Assembly (NCBI GenBank): GCA_944385995.1
Contig: CALWZL010000004.1
Coordinates: 1-64,000, forward strand
DNA from: an uncultured Faecalibacterium sp.
Lineage (GTDB): Bacteria; Bacillota; Clostridia; Oscillospirales; Ruminococcaceae
Reading direction: 5' to 3'
DNA: 64,000 bases
The translations under genes were made by a program, and so were the position numbers. This document shows, piece after piece, positions 16,585 to 29,650 of this stretch. The first letter of the stretch is position 1. Each line of letters begins with the position of its first letter. The notes under the pieces were generated by a model. The model saw nothing but the letters and a program-made list of their open reading frames with translations. It did not search any database and had not been told where the DNA came from.

Positions 16585-17949
16585 ATGCGTCAAGTCCAAA
16601 ACCAAAATGAATTGTTCGCCACCCAGCCGGTGCCGGTGGCGCTGCGGCAAATGATTATCCCGGCCGCCGTCAGTCAGATCATCGTGCTGATCTACAATAT
16701 GGCGGATACTTTTTACATCGGCCGCACCGGCAACCCCTATATGCTGGCGGGGGCTTCCCTGATCCTGCCGGTCTTTAACATGCTGCTCTGCCTGTCCTCC
16801 CTGGCAGGGGTGGGCGGCGGTACCCTGATTTCCCGACTGCTGGGCGCCGGGGAGGAGGCCGAGGCCCGCAAGGTCAGCGCCTTCAGCTTTTATCTGGCCA
16901 TCGGCCTGTCGCTGGCGTTCTCGGTGGGATTGGGGGCCTTTATGGGGCCTGCCCTGCGTTTTCTGGGGGCCGGAGATACCATCTTTCTGTATGCCCGGCA
17001 GTATTCCTTCTGCGTCATCGTGCTGGGCGCTGTGCCCACCGTCCTGTCCAACGTCATGGCCAACCTGGTGCGCAGCGTCGGCCTGTCCAGGGAGGCTGGA
17101 TTTGGAATCACCCTGGGCGCCGTTCTGAATATCATCCTGGACCCGGTCTTTATGTATCTGCTCTTGCCCGACGGACAACAGGTGCTGGGCGTCGGCATTG
17201 CCACACTGCTGTCCAACTGCGTGGCATGCGTCTATTTCCTGGTGATTTTGTGGCGGATTCGGCGCACCAGCGTCCTTACCCCCAATCCCCGGGTGGGCCT
17301 GCCCCAGGGGCGCAGCATCGGCCAGATTTTTGCGGTGGGCATCCCTTCGGCGGTGGCCAGCCTCTTGTTTGACCTGGACTATGTGGTCATCGACAAGCTG
17401 ATGGTGGCCTACAGCGAGGCCTCTCTGGCAGCCATCGGCATTGTCCTGAAGGTGGAGCGGCTGCCCCTGAATGTGGGCATCGGGATCTGTCAGGGCATGG
17501 TGCCCCTGGTGGCCTACAACTGCGCCGCCGGCAACCAGAAACGGATGAACCAGGTCATCCGGCTGTCCCTGCTCACCGGTCTGGTGGTGGCGGCCGGAAG
17601 TATCCTGCTGTATGAGGCCTTCGCGCCCTGGATCATCCGGTTTTTCATCTCGGACGCCGAGACCGTCGGTTTGGCCACCTCTTTCATCCGGGTGCGGATT
17701 CTGGCCACCCCGCTGATGTTCCTCAGCTTTTTCACCGTCTATGTCTTCCAGGGCTTCGGCAAGGGCGGCATCTCCCTGTTTCTGGGGGTGGTCCGCTGGG
17801 CGGTCTTTAATATCCCGATGCTCTACATCCTGAACCATTTTGTGGGGATGTACGGCATTGTCTGGTCCCAGATTGCGGCCGACTGCCTCACGGTGCTTCT
17901 GTCGGTGTATGTCTACCGGACCCGGCGTCCCGCTTTTGAAGAGCGGTAA
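16585..17949 (+). CDS. MATE family efflux transporter
   Basis: A 454-residue, twelve-helix membrane protein. IIPAAVSQIIVLIYNMADTFYIGR is a typical MATE first-helix region, and GVGIATLLSNCVACV and the second-half IPSAVASLLFDLDYVVIDKLM show the two-fold repeat. MATE carriers export cationic drugs or metabolites using a Na+ or H+ gradient; the substrate is unknown. ATG 16585 is preferred because GGGAGG (16573-16578) lies 6 bases upstream; the GTG at 16579 touches that site. It has its own promoter and terminator, so it is a separate unit. Confidence 0.9.
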   Translation: MRQVQNQNELFATQPVPVALRQMIIPAAVSQIIVLIYNMADTFYIGRTGNPYMLAGASLILPVFNMLLCLSSLAGVGGGTLISRLLGAGEEAEARKVSAFSFYLAIGLSLAFSVGLGAFMGPALRFLGAGDTIFLYARQYSFCVIVLGAVPTVLSNVMANLVRSVGLSREAGFGITLGAVLNIILDPVFMYLLLPDGQQVLGVGIATLLSNCVACVYFLVILWRIRRTSVLTPNPRVGLPQGRSIGQIFAVGIPSAVASLLFDLDYVVIDKLMVAYSEASLAAIGIVLKVERLPLNVGIGICQGMVPLVAYNCAAGNQKRMNQVIRLSLLTGLVVAAGSILLYEAFAPWIIRFFISDAETVGLATSFIRVRILATPLMFLSFFTVYVFQGFGKGGISLFLGVVRWAVFNIPMLYILNHFVGMYGIVWSQIAADCLTVLLSVYVYRTRRPAFEER

Positions 17950-17966
17950 AACAGCAAACAACAAAA

Positions 17967-18006
17967 GGCAGGCGCTCCCGCGTCAACGGGGGCGCCTGCC
18001 TTTTTT
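17967..18006. terminator. Bidirectional terminator, MATE / hemolysin III
   Basis: Stem GGCAGGCGCTCCCG with CGGGGGCGCCTGCC, flanked by A-rich and T-rich runs, between two converging genes. Confidence 0.85.
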
Positions 18007-18021
18007 GTCTGGATGCAATCC

Positions 18022-18726
18022 TCAGCCCAGTAGATAGACGTACATGACAATATAGTGGCAGAGACTGCCGGCCATCACAAAGAGATGGAAGATCTCGTGC
18101 ATCCCGAAATTGGGGTGGCGGAGCTCAAAATCCGGCCGCTTGAGGGCGTAGATGACCCCGCCCACCGTGTAGAACAGTCCGCCTGCCAGCAGCCAGCCGA
18201 AACAGGCCGGGGAAAGGCAGGTCAGCAGCTGGGGCAGGGCAAAGATGCAGGCCCAGCCCATGGCGATATAGAGGACCGAGGACACCCACTTGGGACAGAA
18301 CACAAAGAACAGCATGGAGCAGACCCCCAGGATGGTGCAGCCCCAGATGACCCCCAGCAGGATGCCGCCCGACAGCCGCGGCAGAGCCAGCAGACAGACG
18401 GGGGTATAGCTGCCCGCGATGAGGACAAAGATCATCATGTGGTCGATCTTTTTCAGGAGCGTCTCATAGGGGTTGGTGGAGGGAATGGTGTGATAGGCGG
18501 CGCTGGCGGCATAGAGGGCCACCAAACTGATTGCGTAGATGGTCATGGACAGCAGTGCCAGGGGCTGACCGGACTGCCCCGCCTTGATGAGGAGGGGGAT
18601 GCCGGCCCATGCGAAACCGATGGCCCCGATGAAATGGGAGATAGCGCTGGCCGGGTCCTTGATATAGAGGGTATGGCGGCGGATCGGATCAGGCTGGCGG
18701 GAAGAAGCAGCAGACAGATTCATCAT
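18022..18726 (-). CDS. Hemolysin III / PAQR-like membrane protein
   Basis: A 234-residue protein with seven hydrophobic segments. The family ligands are visible: Ser/His in YAASAAYHT (helix 2), D in KKIDHMMIF, and the final H-x3-H in MHEIFHLFVMAGSLCHY. These residues bind a metal in PAQR-family proteins. Bacterial members (YqfA, HlyIII) act in membrane homeostasis, with no proven substrate. Start ATG is preceded by AGGAAAGG with 8 bases of spacing. A consensus promoter lies 140 bases upstream, leaving a long leader. Confidence 0.88.
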   Translation of the reverse strand: MMNLSAASSRQPDPIRRHTLYIKDPASAISHFIGAIGFAWAGIPLLIKAGQSGQPLALLSMTIYAISLVALYAASAAYHTIPSTNPYETLLKKIDHMMIFVLIAGSYTPVCLLALPRLSGGILLGVIWGCTILGVCSMLFFVFCPKWVSSVLYIAMGWACIFALPQLLTCLSPACFGWLLAGGLFYTVGGVIYALKRPDFELRHPNFGMHEIFHLFVMAGSLCHYIVMYVYLLG

Positions 18727-18860
18727 TCAATCATCCTTTCCTGTGCCTTGGGCATTATCCTTTTGTATGCTGGATCTGGGCGGAAGGTGCCCCGCAGGGC
18801 AACAGCTTCCGACAGTCAGGATTGCAGTTAGCTTTTTACAAGTTTTTGAAAAACCTGTTA
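18727..18860 (-). other. 134-base leader of the hemolysin III gene
   Basis: Between the promoter and the start codon lies an unexplained leader with a hairpin CGGAAG...CTTCCG (about 18776-18806) and no T-run. I recognise no known riboswitch. The rest of the gap up to 19110 holds only the promoter and the esterase terminator. Confidence 0.35.
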
Positions 18861-18866
18861 CAAGAT

Positions 18867-18895
18867 ACTATACATCACAATCTCTTCCCTGTCAA
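18867..18895 (-). promoter_or_regulatory. Promoter of the hemolysin III gene
   Basis: On the minus strand TTGACA (18895-18890), spacer 17, TATAGT (18872-18867). Near consensus. Confidence 0.82.
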
Positions 18896-18972
18896 GCCTA
18901 AATTTGTTGAGGTAAAACCAGGAGAGGAAAGAAGGCGGAATCTGCCGCATCCCAGCACAGCGCGGCAGCAGC

Positions 18973-19010
18973 AAAAATCCCCCGGTGCAGCGCTGTACTG
19001 CATCGGGGGA
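18973..19010 (-). terminator. Intrinsic terminator of the esterase unit
   Basis: Minus-strand stem CCCCGATGCA / TGCACCGGGG followed by ATTTTT. About 100 bases after the esterase stop. Confidence 0.7.
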
Positions 19011-19110
19011 AACGGAAGGTATCCGGCGAACCGGCCAAAATAAATGGGAAATTTTAAAATAGATTATCCCATTGGGATAGAATCGAGGGCCGGAGAACAG
19101 GACATTGGGT

Positions 19111-20511
19111 TTAGACCAGCTTGGAAACGGCCCAGTTTACAATATGGGTGCCGGAAGCGTCCTGGGGATTGTTGCGAAGGGTGTAGATCCAGGACCAGTG
19201 GTTGTTGTAGAGGACCTGGGTGGTCACGCCGTCCAGATCGTAATCCTCGGCAAAGCAGAGCATATTGTCGGCGGTGGTATCGTACAGGCTCAGTTTGTAC
19301 ATGCCGTCGGCCGTTTTCCAGGTGGTCATGGCCGAATTGTTGGGGTCCTCCTGGGCAATCCGGGTCTGGGTGACCTGGGTCCCCTCGGTGAGGAAGCCGA
19401 ACAGGCGCTTGGAACAGCCGTCGGTGGCAACCACCGAGTCGGTAGCGCCCTGGACCAGCCAGATGGGGATACCGGCTGCACGGACGGCCCGCAGCTCGTC
19501 ATCGGTGGGCGTTTCGCCGCCGCGGTCCGAGGCAACATCCAGGGCCGGGCAGTTAATCATGGCGACTGCAAAGAGCTCGGGGTGTGCGATAATCATGCGG
19601 GTGCTCATGTAGCCGCCGGCGGAGCAGCCGGTCACGACGACCTTGTCGGGATCGATGCCGTACACCGAAATCACGGCCTGAATCTCTGCCGCGGCCTGGT
19701 CCAGCAGGCCGTCCCGCTGGGCATAATACCAGGTGTCCGGTGCCTGGAAGGCCATCACATAGGCGCCGCCGAGAATCTTCTGGAATTCTTCGCTGGCCCA
19801 GGCCACGCCGCCGCGGTTGCCCAGCAGCTGGGCGACGTTGTTGTTGGAGCCCAGCATGTCGCCCTCGCCGTTGCCGTGGAACCAGACCACCAGTTTGTCT
19901 GCGCCGCCCGCAGGCTTGTACAGCTGGTAGTTGATGCCGCCGGGCACAATCTCAGAAGTGAACTTGGCCACTTCCTCGTCCTGGACGGTGTTGTCGCAGA
20001 GATAGTCGGTGGTGTAATCCTGACCGAACAGGTCCAGAACCGACAGCGTCACCGGCTTGTTCTGGGTGATGGTGTAGGTGAGATTGCCGGGATAGTTCCG
20101 GGATGCGGAGGTGTAGCAGAGGACAGCGCCTTCCGACTGATCAAAATACACCGTCACGGTGGAGCCGTGGACCTCGGTTTTGACGATCTTGCGGTCGATC
20201 TCGTAATCGCCGTAGCTGACAATGTCGGTGCCCGCCACCACATCGTCAATGTTGTTGACGGCATGGACGGTGTAGGTGTCCGCATCCACATTGGAGACGG
20301 TGACCAGCGGATTGCTGCTGTAGCGGATCACCATCCCGCTGACCACCTGGCCGGCATCGGTGACGGTGCCGATGAGCTGGACATCTTTGGTCTCCACCTT
20401 AAAGCAGTTTTCGTCGTCGGCGGCTGCGGCGGAGAGGGTCGGAACGGTGGCAGCGGCCAGAGCGGCCATGCCGGTTGCGGAGAGGAACTTTCTGCGCGAA
20501 ATCTTTTTCAT
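19111..20511 (-). CDS. Tat-exported alpha/beta-hydrolase (esterase-like)
   Basis: A 466-residue protein. SRRKFLSATGMAALAAATVP is a Tat leader ending near AAAADD, with no lipobox, so it is probably released or wall-associated. Residues 40-190 form an N-terminal beta-rich region; from about 200 a hydrolase domain follows with LVVWFHGNGEGD, the nucleophile S297 in G-C-S-A-G-G, and late Asp/His candidates (AEDYDLDG, NNHWSW). It resembles PHB-depolymerase/feruloyl-esterase-like enzymes; the substrate cannot be told. The third in-frame ATG (20511) is chosen, since AGAAAGGA lies 8 bases before it. It lies 46 bases after the bgl chimera in the same direction. Confidence 0.8.
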   Translation of the reverse strand: MKKISRRKFLSATGMAALAAATVPTLSAAAADDENCFKVETKDVQLIGTVTDAGQVVSGMVIRYSSNPLVTVSNVDADTYTVHAVNNIDDVVAGTDIVSYGDYEIDRKIVKTEVHGSTVTVYFDQSEGAVLCYTSASRNYPGNLTYTITQNKPVTLSVLDLFGQDYTTDYLCDNTVQDEEVAKFTSEIVPGGINYQLYKPAGGADKLVVWFHGNGEGDMLGSNNNVAQLLGNRGGVAWASEEFQKILGGAYVMAFQAPDTWYYAQRDGLLDQAAAEIQAVISVYGIDPDKVVVTGCSAGGYMSTRMIIAHPELFAVAMINCPALDVASDRGGETPTDDELRAVRAAGIPIWLVQGATDSVVATDGCSKRLFGFLTEGTQVTQTRIAQEDPNNSAMTTWKTADGMYKLSLYDTTADNMLCFAEDYDLDGVTTQVLYNNHWSWIYTLRNNPQDASGTHIVNWAVSKLV

Positions 20512-20557
20512 GATAGACATCCTTTCTTGCATGAAAACGTCCTGTATGGCAGTTTTA

Positions 20558-21964
<1,407 letters not shown>

Positions 21965-22260
21965 TCACAACCCGCCCTGCCGCATCGAAACAATCGGTTG
22001 GTTCACAGAAAAAAAGAAACCCCCACGTACACAACCTTACAGTTATCCTCAGATGCTGACAGAAGCTTCCGGGATACAGCTGTATAAGTAATGCCTCGCG
22101 AGAGTAACAATCTTATATTCACGCCATCTGTATATTATGTTACCTGAAAGTTCATAATTTATTTGTCCATATACATTCTCACAAAGTTTCAGGAGAAATT
22201 TTTATACATATTTTACAATGAGGAATGGTATGCTTTCGGAAAGGGTACTTTTGGAGCCGA
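21965..22260 (-). other. AT-rich control region of the collapsed bgl unit
   Basis: This non-coding stretch is clearly richer in A/T than its surroundings, especially 22100-22230. It holds the LicT-type antiterminator site and a poly-T run (minus strand, 22020-22009) near the gene start. No convincing -35/-10 pair was found; TAATAT at 22137-22132 is a possible -10. No small gene is seen. Confidence 0.5.
22087..22113 (-). promoter_or_regulatory. Ribonucleic antiterminator (RAT) for LicT/BglG
   Basis: Minus strand reads AGATTGTTACT, then CTCGCG, then AGGCATTACT. It resembles the RAT consensus GGATTGTTACT-n-GGCAAAACC bound by BglG/LicT proteins, and sits upstream of the licT-like start, as in autoregulated bgl operons. 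A terminator that it would overlap is not clear. Confidence 0.55.
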
Positions 22261-22286
22261 ATGACTTGCCCTTTGTTAAGAGAAAG

Positions 22287-22328
22287 ACAAAATCCCCGGA
22301 CCTTCCTGGAACCAGGAAAATCCGGGGA
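22287..22328 (-). terminator. Intrinsic terminator of fhs
   Basis: Minus-strand stem TCCCCGGA...TCCGGGGA with an inner TTCCTGG/CCAGGAA arm, followed by TTTT. Confidence 0.8.
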
Positions 22329-22351
22329 CACGTCAGGTTTTGAAGGAAGAA

Positions 22352-24013
22352 TCAGAACAGACCGGTGATGCGGCCGTCGTCGGTGACGTCGATGTTGACA
22401 GCGGCGGGGACCTTGGGCAGGCCGGGCATGGTCATGATGCTGCCGCAGATGACCACCACAAAGCCGGCGCCGGCAGCCAGACGGACCTCCCGGACATTCA
22501 TGCGGAAGCCAGTGGGGGCAGCCTTGAGGGCGGCGTTGTCGCTGAAGCTGTACTGGGTCTTGGCGATGCAGACCGGGAGATTGCCGTAGCCCATGGCGGT
22601 CAACTCGTCCAGGGTCTTGGCGGCGGCGGGGGTGTAGTCCACACCGTCGGCGCGGTAGATCTTGCCGGCCACAGCCTCGATCTTCTCCCGGAGAGAGGCC
22701 TCCAGGGGATAGGTGAACTGGATGGGACGGTCCTCCAGGATGGACAGGACGGCCTCGGCCAGGGCCTTGCCGCCCTCGCCGCCCTTGGCGAACACTTCGC
22801 TCAGGACGCAGGGCACACCCTGATCCTTGCAGAAGCTGGAGACAATCTCCTGTTCCTCGGCGGTGTCGGTGGGGAAGGCGTTGACGGCCACCACCACGGG
22901 CAGGCCGAAACCGTCCTTCATGTTCTCGATGTGGCGGCCCAGGTTGGCCAGGCCGGCCCGGACGGCGTCGGGGTTGGGCTTGTTCAGGTCAGCCTTGGCC
23001 ACGCCGCCGTGGCTCTTGAGGGCCCGGACGGTGGCCACCAGGACGCAGGCCGAGGGGGCGATGCCGGCAGCGCGGCACTTGATGTCCAGGAACTTCTCGG
23101 CGCCCAGATCGGCGCCGAAACCGGCCTCGGTGACCACATAGTCGGCCAGGGCCAGGCTCAGACGGGTGGCCATGACGCTGTTGCAGCCGTGGGCGATGTT
23201 GGCGAAGGGACCGCCGTGGATGATGGCGGGATTGTGCTCCAGGGTCTGGACCAGGTTGGGGTCGATGGCGTCCTTCAGCAGGGCGGCCATGGCGCCGGCT
23301 GCGCCGATCTGGCCGGCCGTCACCGGCTGGCCGTCGTAGGTGTAGGCGCAGACAATCCGGGACAGGCGGGCCTTCAGGTCGGCCAGGCTGGAAGCCAAGC
23401 AGAAGATGGCCATCACTTCGCTGGCCACCGTGATGTCAAAGCCATCCTCCCGGGGGGTGCCGTTGGCCTTGCCGCCCAGGCCGTCCACGATGAACCGCAG
23501 CTGACGGTCGTTCATGTCCATGCAGCGCTTCCAGGTGATCCGGCGGGGATCGATGTGGAGGGGGTTGCCCTGCTGGATGCTGTTGTCGATCATGGCGGCC
23601 AGCAGATTGTTGGCGGTGCCGATGGCGTGGATGTCGCCGGTGAAGTGGAGGTTGATGTCCTCCATCGGGACCACCTGGGCATAGCCGCCGCCGGCCGCGC
23701 CGCCCTTGATGCCAAAGACGGGGCCCAGGGAAGGCTCACGGAGGCAGAGCATGGTCTTTTTGCCCAGGGCGCACAGGGCGTCGGCCAGGCCCACGCTGGT
23801 GGTGGTCTTGCCCTCGCCGGCGGGGGTGGGGCTGATGGCGGTGACCAGGATCATCTTGCCCTGTTTGGCGGGGTTCTCGGCCAGATGATGGTTGATTTTG
23901 GCCTTGTAGCGGCCGTAGGGGATGATGTCGGCCTCGTCCAGGCCCAGCTGGGCGGCGATTTCAGTGATGGGGCGCAGGGTAGCTTCCTGTGCAATCTCGA
24001 TGTCAGACTTCAT
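22352..24013 (-). CDS. fhs: Formate-tetrahydrofolate ligase
   Basis: A 553-residue protein, the usual size for FTHFS (about 555-560). It makes 10-formyl-THF from formate, ATP and THF in the one-carbon pathway that feeds purine synthesis. The P-loop is [12 protein letters not shown] (61-72); [24 protein letters not shown] and [13 protein letters not shown] are family blocks. ATG 24013 is chosen: AAAGGAG lies 8 bases upstream, and longer frames would run through the riboswitch terminator. It is preceded by a promoter, a probable ZTP riboswitch and a terminator, so it is expected to be switched on when 10-formyl-THF is low. Confidence 0.95.
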   Translation of the reverse strand: MKSDIEIAQEATLRPITEIAAQLGLDEADIIPYGRYKAKINHHLAENPAKQGKMILVTAISPTPAGEGKTTTSVGLADALCALGKKTMLCLREPSLGPVFGIKGGAAGGGYAQVVPMEDINLHFTGDIHAIGTANNLLAAMIDNSIQQGNPLHIDPRRITWKRCMDMNDRQLRFIVDGLGGKANGTPREDGFDITVASEVMAIFCLASSLADLKARLSRIVCAYTYDGQPVTAGQIGAAGAMAALLKDAIDPNLVQTLEHNPAIIHGGPFANIAHGCNSVMATRLSLALADYVVTEAGFGADLGAEKFLDIKCRAAGIAPSACVLVATVRALKSHGGVAKADLNKPNPDAVRAGLANLGRHIENMKDGFGLPVVVAVNAFPTDTAEEQEIVSSFCKDQGVPCVLSEVFAKGGEGGKALAEAVLSILEDRPIQFTYPLEASLREKIEAVAGKIYRADGVDYTPAAAKTLDELTAMGYGNLPVCIAKTQYSFSDNAALKAAPTGFRMNVREVRLAAGAGFVVVICGSIMTMPGLPKVPAAVNIDVTDDGRITGLF

Positions 24014-24038
24014 AGCATTTTCTCCTTTGCTGACAAAC

Positions 24039-24080
24039 AAAAAGGGCAGCGCTGCGCGGCAAAACCGCGCAAGGCTGCCC
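24039..24080 (-). terminator. Riboswitch-controlled terminator upstream of fhs
   Basis: Minus strand GGGCAG...CTGCCC, with inner GCGCGG/CCGCGC, followed by TTTTT. Its 5' arm overlaps the CTGGGCA segment that a ZTP aptamer needs, which suits a competing on/off switch. Confidence 0.75.
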
Positions 24081-24150
24081 AGACGGTCGGCTTTGACGAA
24101 CTCTCTGTCCGCATGTGGTGATACTCCACACAGGGGAAGCGATGCGTTCC
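24075..24150 (-). promoter_or_regulatory. Probable ZTP (pfl) riboswitch
   Basis: On the minus strand, a P1-like helix GAAC/GTTC (24149-24146 with 24101-24098) encloses a hairpin GTGG-loop-CCAC (24129-24115); then follows CCGTCTGGGCA (24086-24076), close to the diagnostic 3' segment CCGCCTGGGCA of ZTP riboswitches. ZTP riboswitches are known to control fhs genes. The other half of the consensus was matched only by shape. Confidence 0.6.
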
Positions 24151-24186
24151 TCTTTCCGTCAGCGAACAGGGATTCCTTGCCCTGTA

Positions 24187-24216
24187 AGAATAGCACAGAG
24201 GCACGGTGATTGTCAA
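24187..24216 (-). promoter_or_regulatory. Promoter of fhs
   Basis: TTGACA (24216-24211), spacer 18, TATTCT (24192-24187) on the minus strand. Confidence 0.72.
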
Positions 24217-24231
24217 GACTGACTCTGCATC

Positions 24232-25182
24232 TCAGACCGCCGGAACATAGCCGGCGCTTTGGATGCAGCGGATGCCGTCCTCGGTGGAGAGCCAGTCATA
24301 GACCTGGCGGGCCGGGCTGGAGGAAGATTCCGAAGCCCGGATCACCGCATAGAAATCGTTGCACAGGGGGTACTCCTGGCTGGCGATGGTGTCGTTGGAG
24401 GGGGTCACATTTTCCACGGCCAGCAGGCGGAGGCCGGGCTGGCTGTACATCTGGTCGATGTAGTAGTAGACCGAAAAGCCGATGGCGTTGGCGCTGTTGT
24501 TGTAGGAGGCGATGCTGTCCACCAGGCCGCCCATGGAGGTGGGGGCCAGCTCGGTGGGCGCTTCCATCAAGTCGCCGTCCCCAATCAGGAGGCTGCGGAA
24601 CAGGGTTTGGCTGCCGCTGTCCTCCCCCCGCTGAAAGGCCACGATGGGAAGGTCGCTGCCGCCCACTTCCTTCCAGTTGGTGATCCGGCCGGCATAGATG
24701 TCCCGCAGCTGGTCCAAAGTGAGGCTCTGAACCGGGTTGTCCTCATTGACAATGAATACCAGGGCGTCCCGGCCGATGGCCTTTTGTTCCAGCTGGGTGC
24801 CCGCCTGGGCGATTTCCTCCTTGACATAGTCGGGGGCCTCGTAGACGATCAGAAGCCGGATGGGATAGGAATCGTAGACCCCCAGATTTTCCCAGGCATA
24901 GGCGGTGGTACTGACATTGACGGCGCTTTGGGCCTCGGTGAGGTCGGTGCCGGTGGTGTCAGCGATGATCTGGGCAATCAAAGGGATGCAGGCGGTGGAA
25001 CCGTCCACCCCGGGGAAATCCTCCGGGGCCAGGAACGGCTGAGCCCCGGCATCCGGCTGGCTGGAAGCTGGGGCACTGCTGGAAGATGCGGGACCGGCGC
25101 AGCCGGCCAGCAGGGCCGCCGCAGTCCCCAGGCCCAGGGCGGTCAAAAAGCTGCGGCGGGAGATCAAGCGGTTACAACACAT
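24232..25182 (-). CDS. PstS-like substrate-binding lipoprotein
   Basis: A 316-residue protein. [21 protein letters not shown] is a Tat-type leader plus lipobox with the acylated Cys near residue 28. The binding domain shows [40 protein letters not shown], the block typical of phosphate-binding PstS and related type-2 periplasmic binding proteins. No pstC/A/B genes are near, so it may be a phosphate sensor or an orphan. The upstream gene also encodes a lipoprotein and ends 17 bases before this start; GAGGAGG gives a strong ribosome site. Confidence 0.82.
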   Translation of the reverse strand: MCCNRLISRRSFLTALGLGTAAALLAGCAGPASSSSAPASSQPDAGAQPFLAPEDFPGVDGSTACIPLIAQIIADTTGTDLTEAQSAVNVSTTAYAWENLGVYDSYPIRLLIVYEAPDYVKEEIAQAGTQLEQKAIGRDALVFIVNEDNPVQSLTLDQLRDIYAGRITNWKEVGGSDLPIVAFQRGEDSGSQTLFRSLLIGDGDLMEAPTELAPTSMGGLVDSIASYNNSANAIGFSVYYYIDQMYSQPGLRLLAVENVTPSNDTIASQEYPLCNDFYAVIRASESSSSPARQVYDWLSTEDGIRCIQSAGYVPAV

Positions 25183-25199
25183 AAAAATGCCTCCTCAAT

Positions 25200-26708
25200 T
25201 TACAGGTAGTTGAACTGATCGTCGTCAGACAGGGAGATGAACAGGCTTTCGTGGTAGACCCATTGGCCGGTGGAATCCATGAATCCCCGCTCAAAGCCCT
25301 GCCGGGCTCCAAAGATGCCGTCGGGCAGGTCAAAGAGGCTGGAAGCGCCGACATCGGCCAGGCCGGTCAGCAGGACATTGCCGTGGCTGTCCAGGACATC
25401 GTAGAGGATGCTGCCGCCGGGGCCGGCGTAGGCGGCCTGGTAGAGGGGGCCTTCCTCCGCCATGGTCAGGTAGGCGATCCGGGTGTAGAAGCGGCCGTCC
25501 GGGGCGGTGGAGCTGTCGTAGAGAAGGCCGGAGGCGTCGTAGATCTGATAGGCGATGGTGTTGTAATCCTCATCCGAGAGGGAAAGGATGACATACCCGC
25601 CCTCCACGCTGTAGAGGGAAGCCTGGGCCGCGCCGTGGAGGTCAGGCTCCAGATAGGTCATGGTGCCGTCCTCGCCGCAGAGGAGCAGGGTGCCGTCGGC
25701 AAACAGGAAGGAAGAGCTGACGGCATCGGCGCTGTAGCTCAGATAGTCATAGAGGGACTGGGAAGTGCCGTCGGGCAGATAGAGGATGAAGCCGTTCTCC
25801 TCGGTGGAAACCAGGGCCATCCCGTTGCCCCAATAGGAGCAGCCGCCGTCGTAGGTGGCCAGGGGGGTGGGGTCGGAAAGGCTGCGGATCACATACTGGC
25901 CGTCGGCCTGCTGGAAACAGATTACATCGGGAGCGCAGAAGCCGTAAAAGTTGGAAATGCACTCCCGGGTGGCGGGATTGTACAGGTAGTTGCTCCAGAA
26001 TCCCGAATCCGGGTCATACTGCTGGATGCTGATGCAGCTGTTTTCCCCCTCATAGCCGTACGACTGATAGGCATAGGCCCGGTCCAGCTTGAGAATCTGC
26101 TGACCGTCCAGGGTCTGGACCACCACGCTGGAATTCTCCAGATTGGGGGTGTTGACATCGGTGGTGATGGTCAGGACCACCTGTCCCTGATCGGTGGGGA
26201 TGCAGCCGGTGGTGTTGGCGGGAAGCGGAATTTCCTCGCCGTTGGTCAGGTCAATCAGATGGCAGCCCGCCTCATAGCCGGGGCTGGCTTCTGCCTGCCA
26301 TCCCCCCGGCTCCAGGGCCAGCAGCTGGCCGGTGATGGCCGCCCGCCATTCATCCGCCCCGCTCCACAGCAGGTCTCCCTCGGAGCTGTACACCTCGGTG
26401 ATGCGGGAACCGTCGTCCTGGTTGGTTCCCAGCTCCCAGGCGACGGGGAGACCGGTGGAGGGGTCATGGACCAGGTTGATTTGCTGGGAGGGCGACGCCC
26501 GGTAAATGGGTTCGCTGCCCCGCAGCAGGGTGCCGCCGCCGTTGGTGTTGGCGGCATACAAAAAGTGGAGGAGGCCGTCGTCCATTGCGGACGCCGACCC
26601 CTGCTGGACCATCTGAGAGGACTCAGACAGAGGGGCAAAGGGGGCGCATCCGGCCAGAGCCGCGGCAAGGGCCAGGCAGGCCAGAGAAGTGGCATAGTGT
26701 TTCTTCAT
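25200..26708 (-). CDS. Large lipoprotein, beta-propeller-like, function unknown
   Basis: A 502-residue protein. The leader MKKHYATSLACLALAAALAGC ends in a lipobox with Cys21. The rest is rich in Tyr, Ser, Asp and Gly with recurring turns such as SSEGDLLWSG, DGQQILKLDRAY, DASGLLYDSSTAPDGR and DSHGNVLLTG, spaced like blades of a beta-propeller (WG/KWG-repeat style). No catalytic motif is visible. It is in one operon with the PstS-like lipoprotein; a shared sensory or surface role is possible but not shown. Start ATG 26708 follows a GAGG-rich stretch. Confidence 0.75.
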   Translation of the reverse strand: MKKHYATSLACLALAAALAGCAPFAPLSESSQMVQQGSASAMDDGLLHFLYAANTNGGGTLLRGSEPIYRASPSQQINLVHDPSTGLPVAWELGTNQDDGSRITEVYSSEGDLLWSGADEWRAAITGQLLALEPGGWQAEASPGYEAGCHLIDLTNGEEIPLPANTTGCIPTDQGQVVLTITTDVNTPNLENSSVVVQTLDGQQILKLDRAYAYQSYGYEGENSCISIQQYDPDSGFWSNYLYNPATRECISNFYGFCAPDVICFQQADGQYVIRSLSDPTPLATYDGGCSYWGNGMALVSTEENGFILYLPDGTSQSLYDYLSYSADAVSSSFLFADGTLLLCGEDGTMTYLEPDLHGAAQASLYSVEGGYVILSLSDEDYNTIAYQIYDASGLLYDSSTAPDGRFYTRIAYLTMAEEGPLYQAAYAGPGGSILYDVLDSHGNVLLTGLADVGASSLFDLPDGIFGARQGFERGFMDSTGQWVYHESLFISLSDDDQFNYL

Positions 26709-26851
26709 AGATCATACCTCATCGTTTACCTCATACGTCTGCCAGAATTTGGCTCCGTTGCTTTTAATACGGTGCATCCCCGGGTTTGATTGCAAAAAAG
26801 GTATGACCATTCTGTGATAAATGTGCGGAAACCGAACCGTTCACAGCCAAA

Positions 26852-26883
26852 ACAAAAAACCCCCGTCCAGCGCGGACAGGGGC
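26852..26883 (-). terminator. Terminator of the ATP synthase operon
   Basis: Minus-strand stem CCCCTGTCC / GGACGGGG (one bulge) followed by GTTTTTTGTTTT, 12 bases after the atpC stop. Confidence 0.85.
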
Positions 26884-26894
26884 TTGCAGAAGAT

Positions 26895-27325
26895 TCAATT
26901 GTGCCGGTTTTCGAAATCGCTGTGGACACGCAGACGGCTGACCGCGCGGGCCAGGCTGTACTGGGCAATCCGGTACTCCTGGATGCTGCGCTTCTGGAGC
27001 AGGGCCTCTTTGGCCTGGTCCGCGGCGCGGCGGGCGCGGTTGGTGTCGATGTCCTCGGGACGCTCGGCGGTATCCACCAGCACCAGAACGTCGTTGTTCT
27101 CCACCTTAATCAGGCCGGCAGAGACGGCGGCGATCTTTTCGGTGCCGGCGTCGGAACCCTCGGCGGGGGTGAAACGAAGCTCACCGGGGGAGACAGCCGA
27201 AATCATGTTGGCGTGGTAGGCCTGGACGCCGAAGGAGCCGTCCGGGCAGGGGACGACCATATTTTCACACAGACCTTCAAAGAACATGTCATCGGCAGCC
27301 AGAATGCGCAGGTGGAAAGCGTTCA

Positions 27326-27326
<1 letters not shown>
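26895..27326 (-). CDS. atpC: ATP synthase F1 epsilon subunit
   Basis: A 143-residue protein. MNAFHLRILAADDMFFEGLCENMVVPCPDGSFGVQAYHANM is the epsilon beta-sandwich with the G-x-x-x-x-H-A-x-M block; residues 95-135 form the C-terminal helical hairpin (RRAADQAKEALLQKRS). Epsilon couples rotation to F1 and can inhibit ATP hydrolysis. The start overlaps the last base of the atpD stop, so translation is coupled. It is the last gene of the operon. Confidence 0.93.
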
Positions 27327-29649
<2,323 letters not shown>

Positions 29650-29650
29650 C

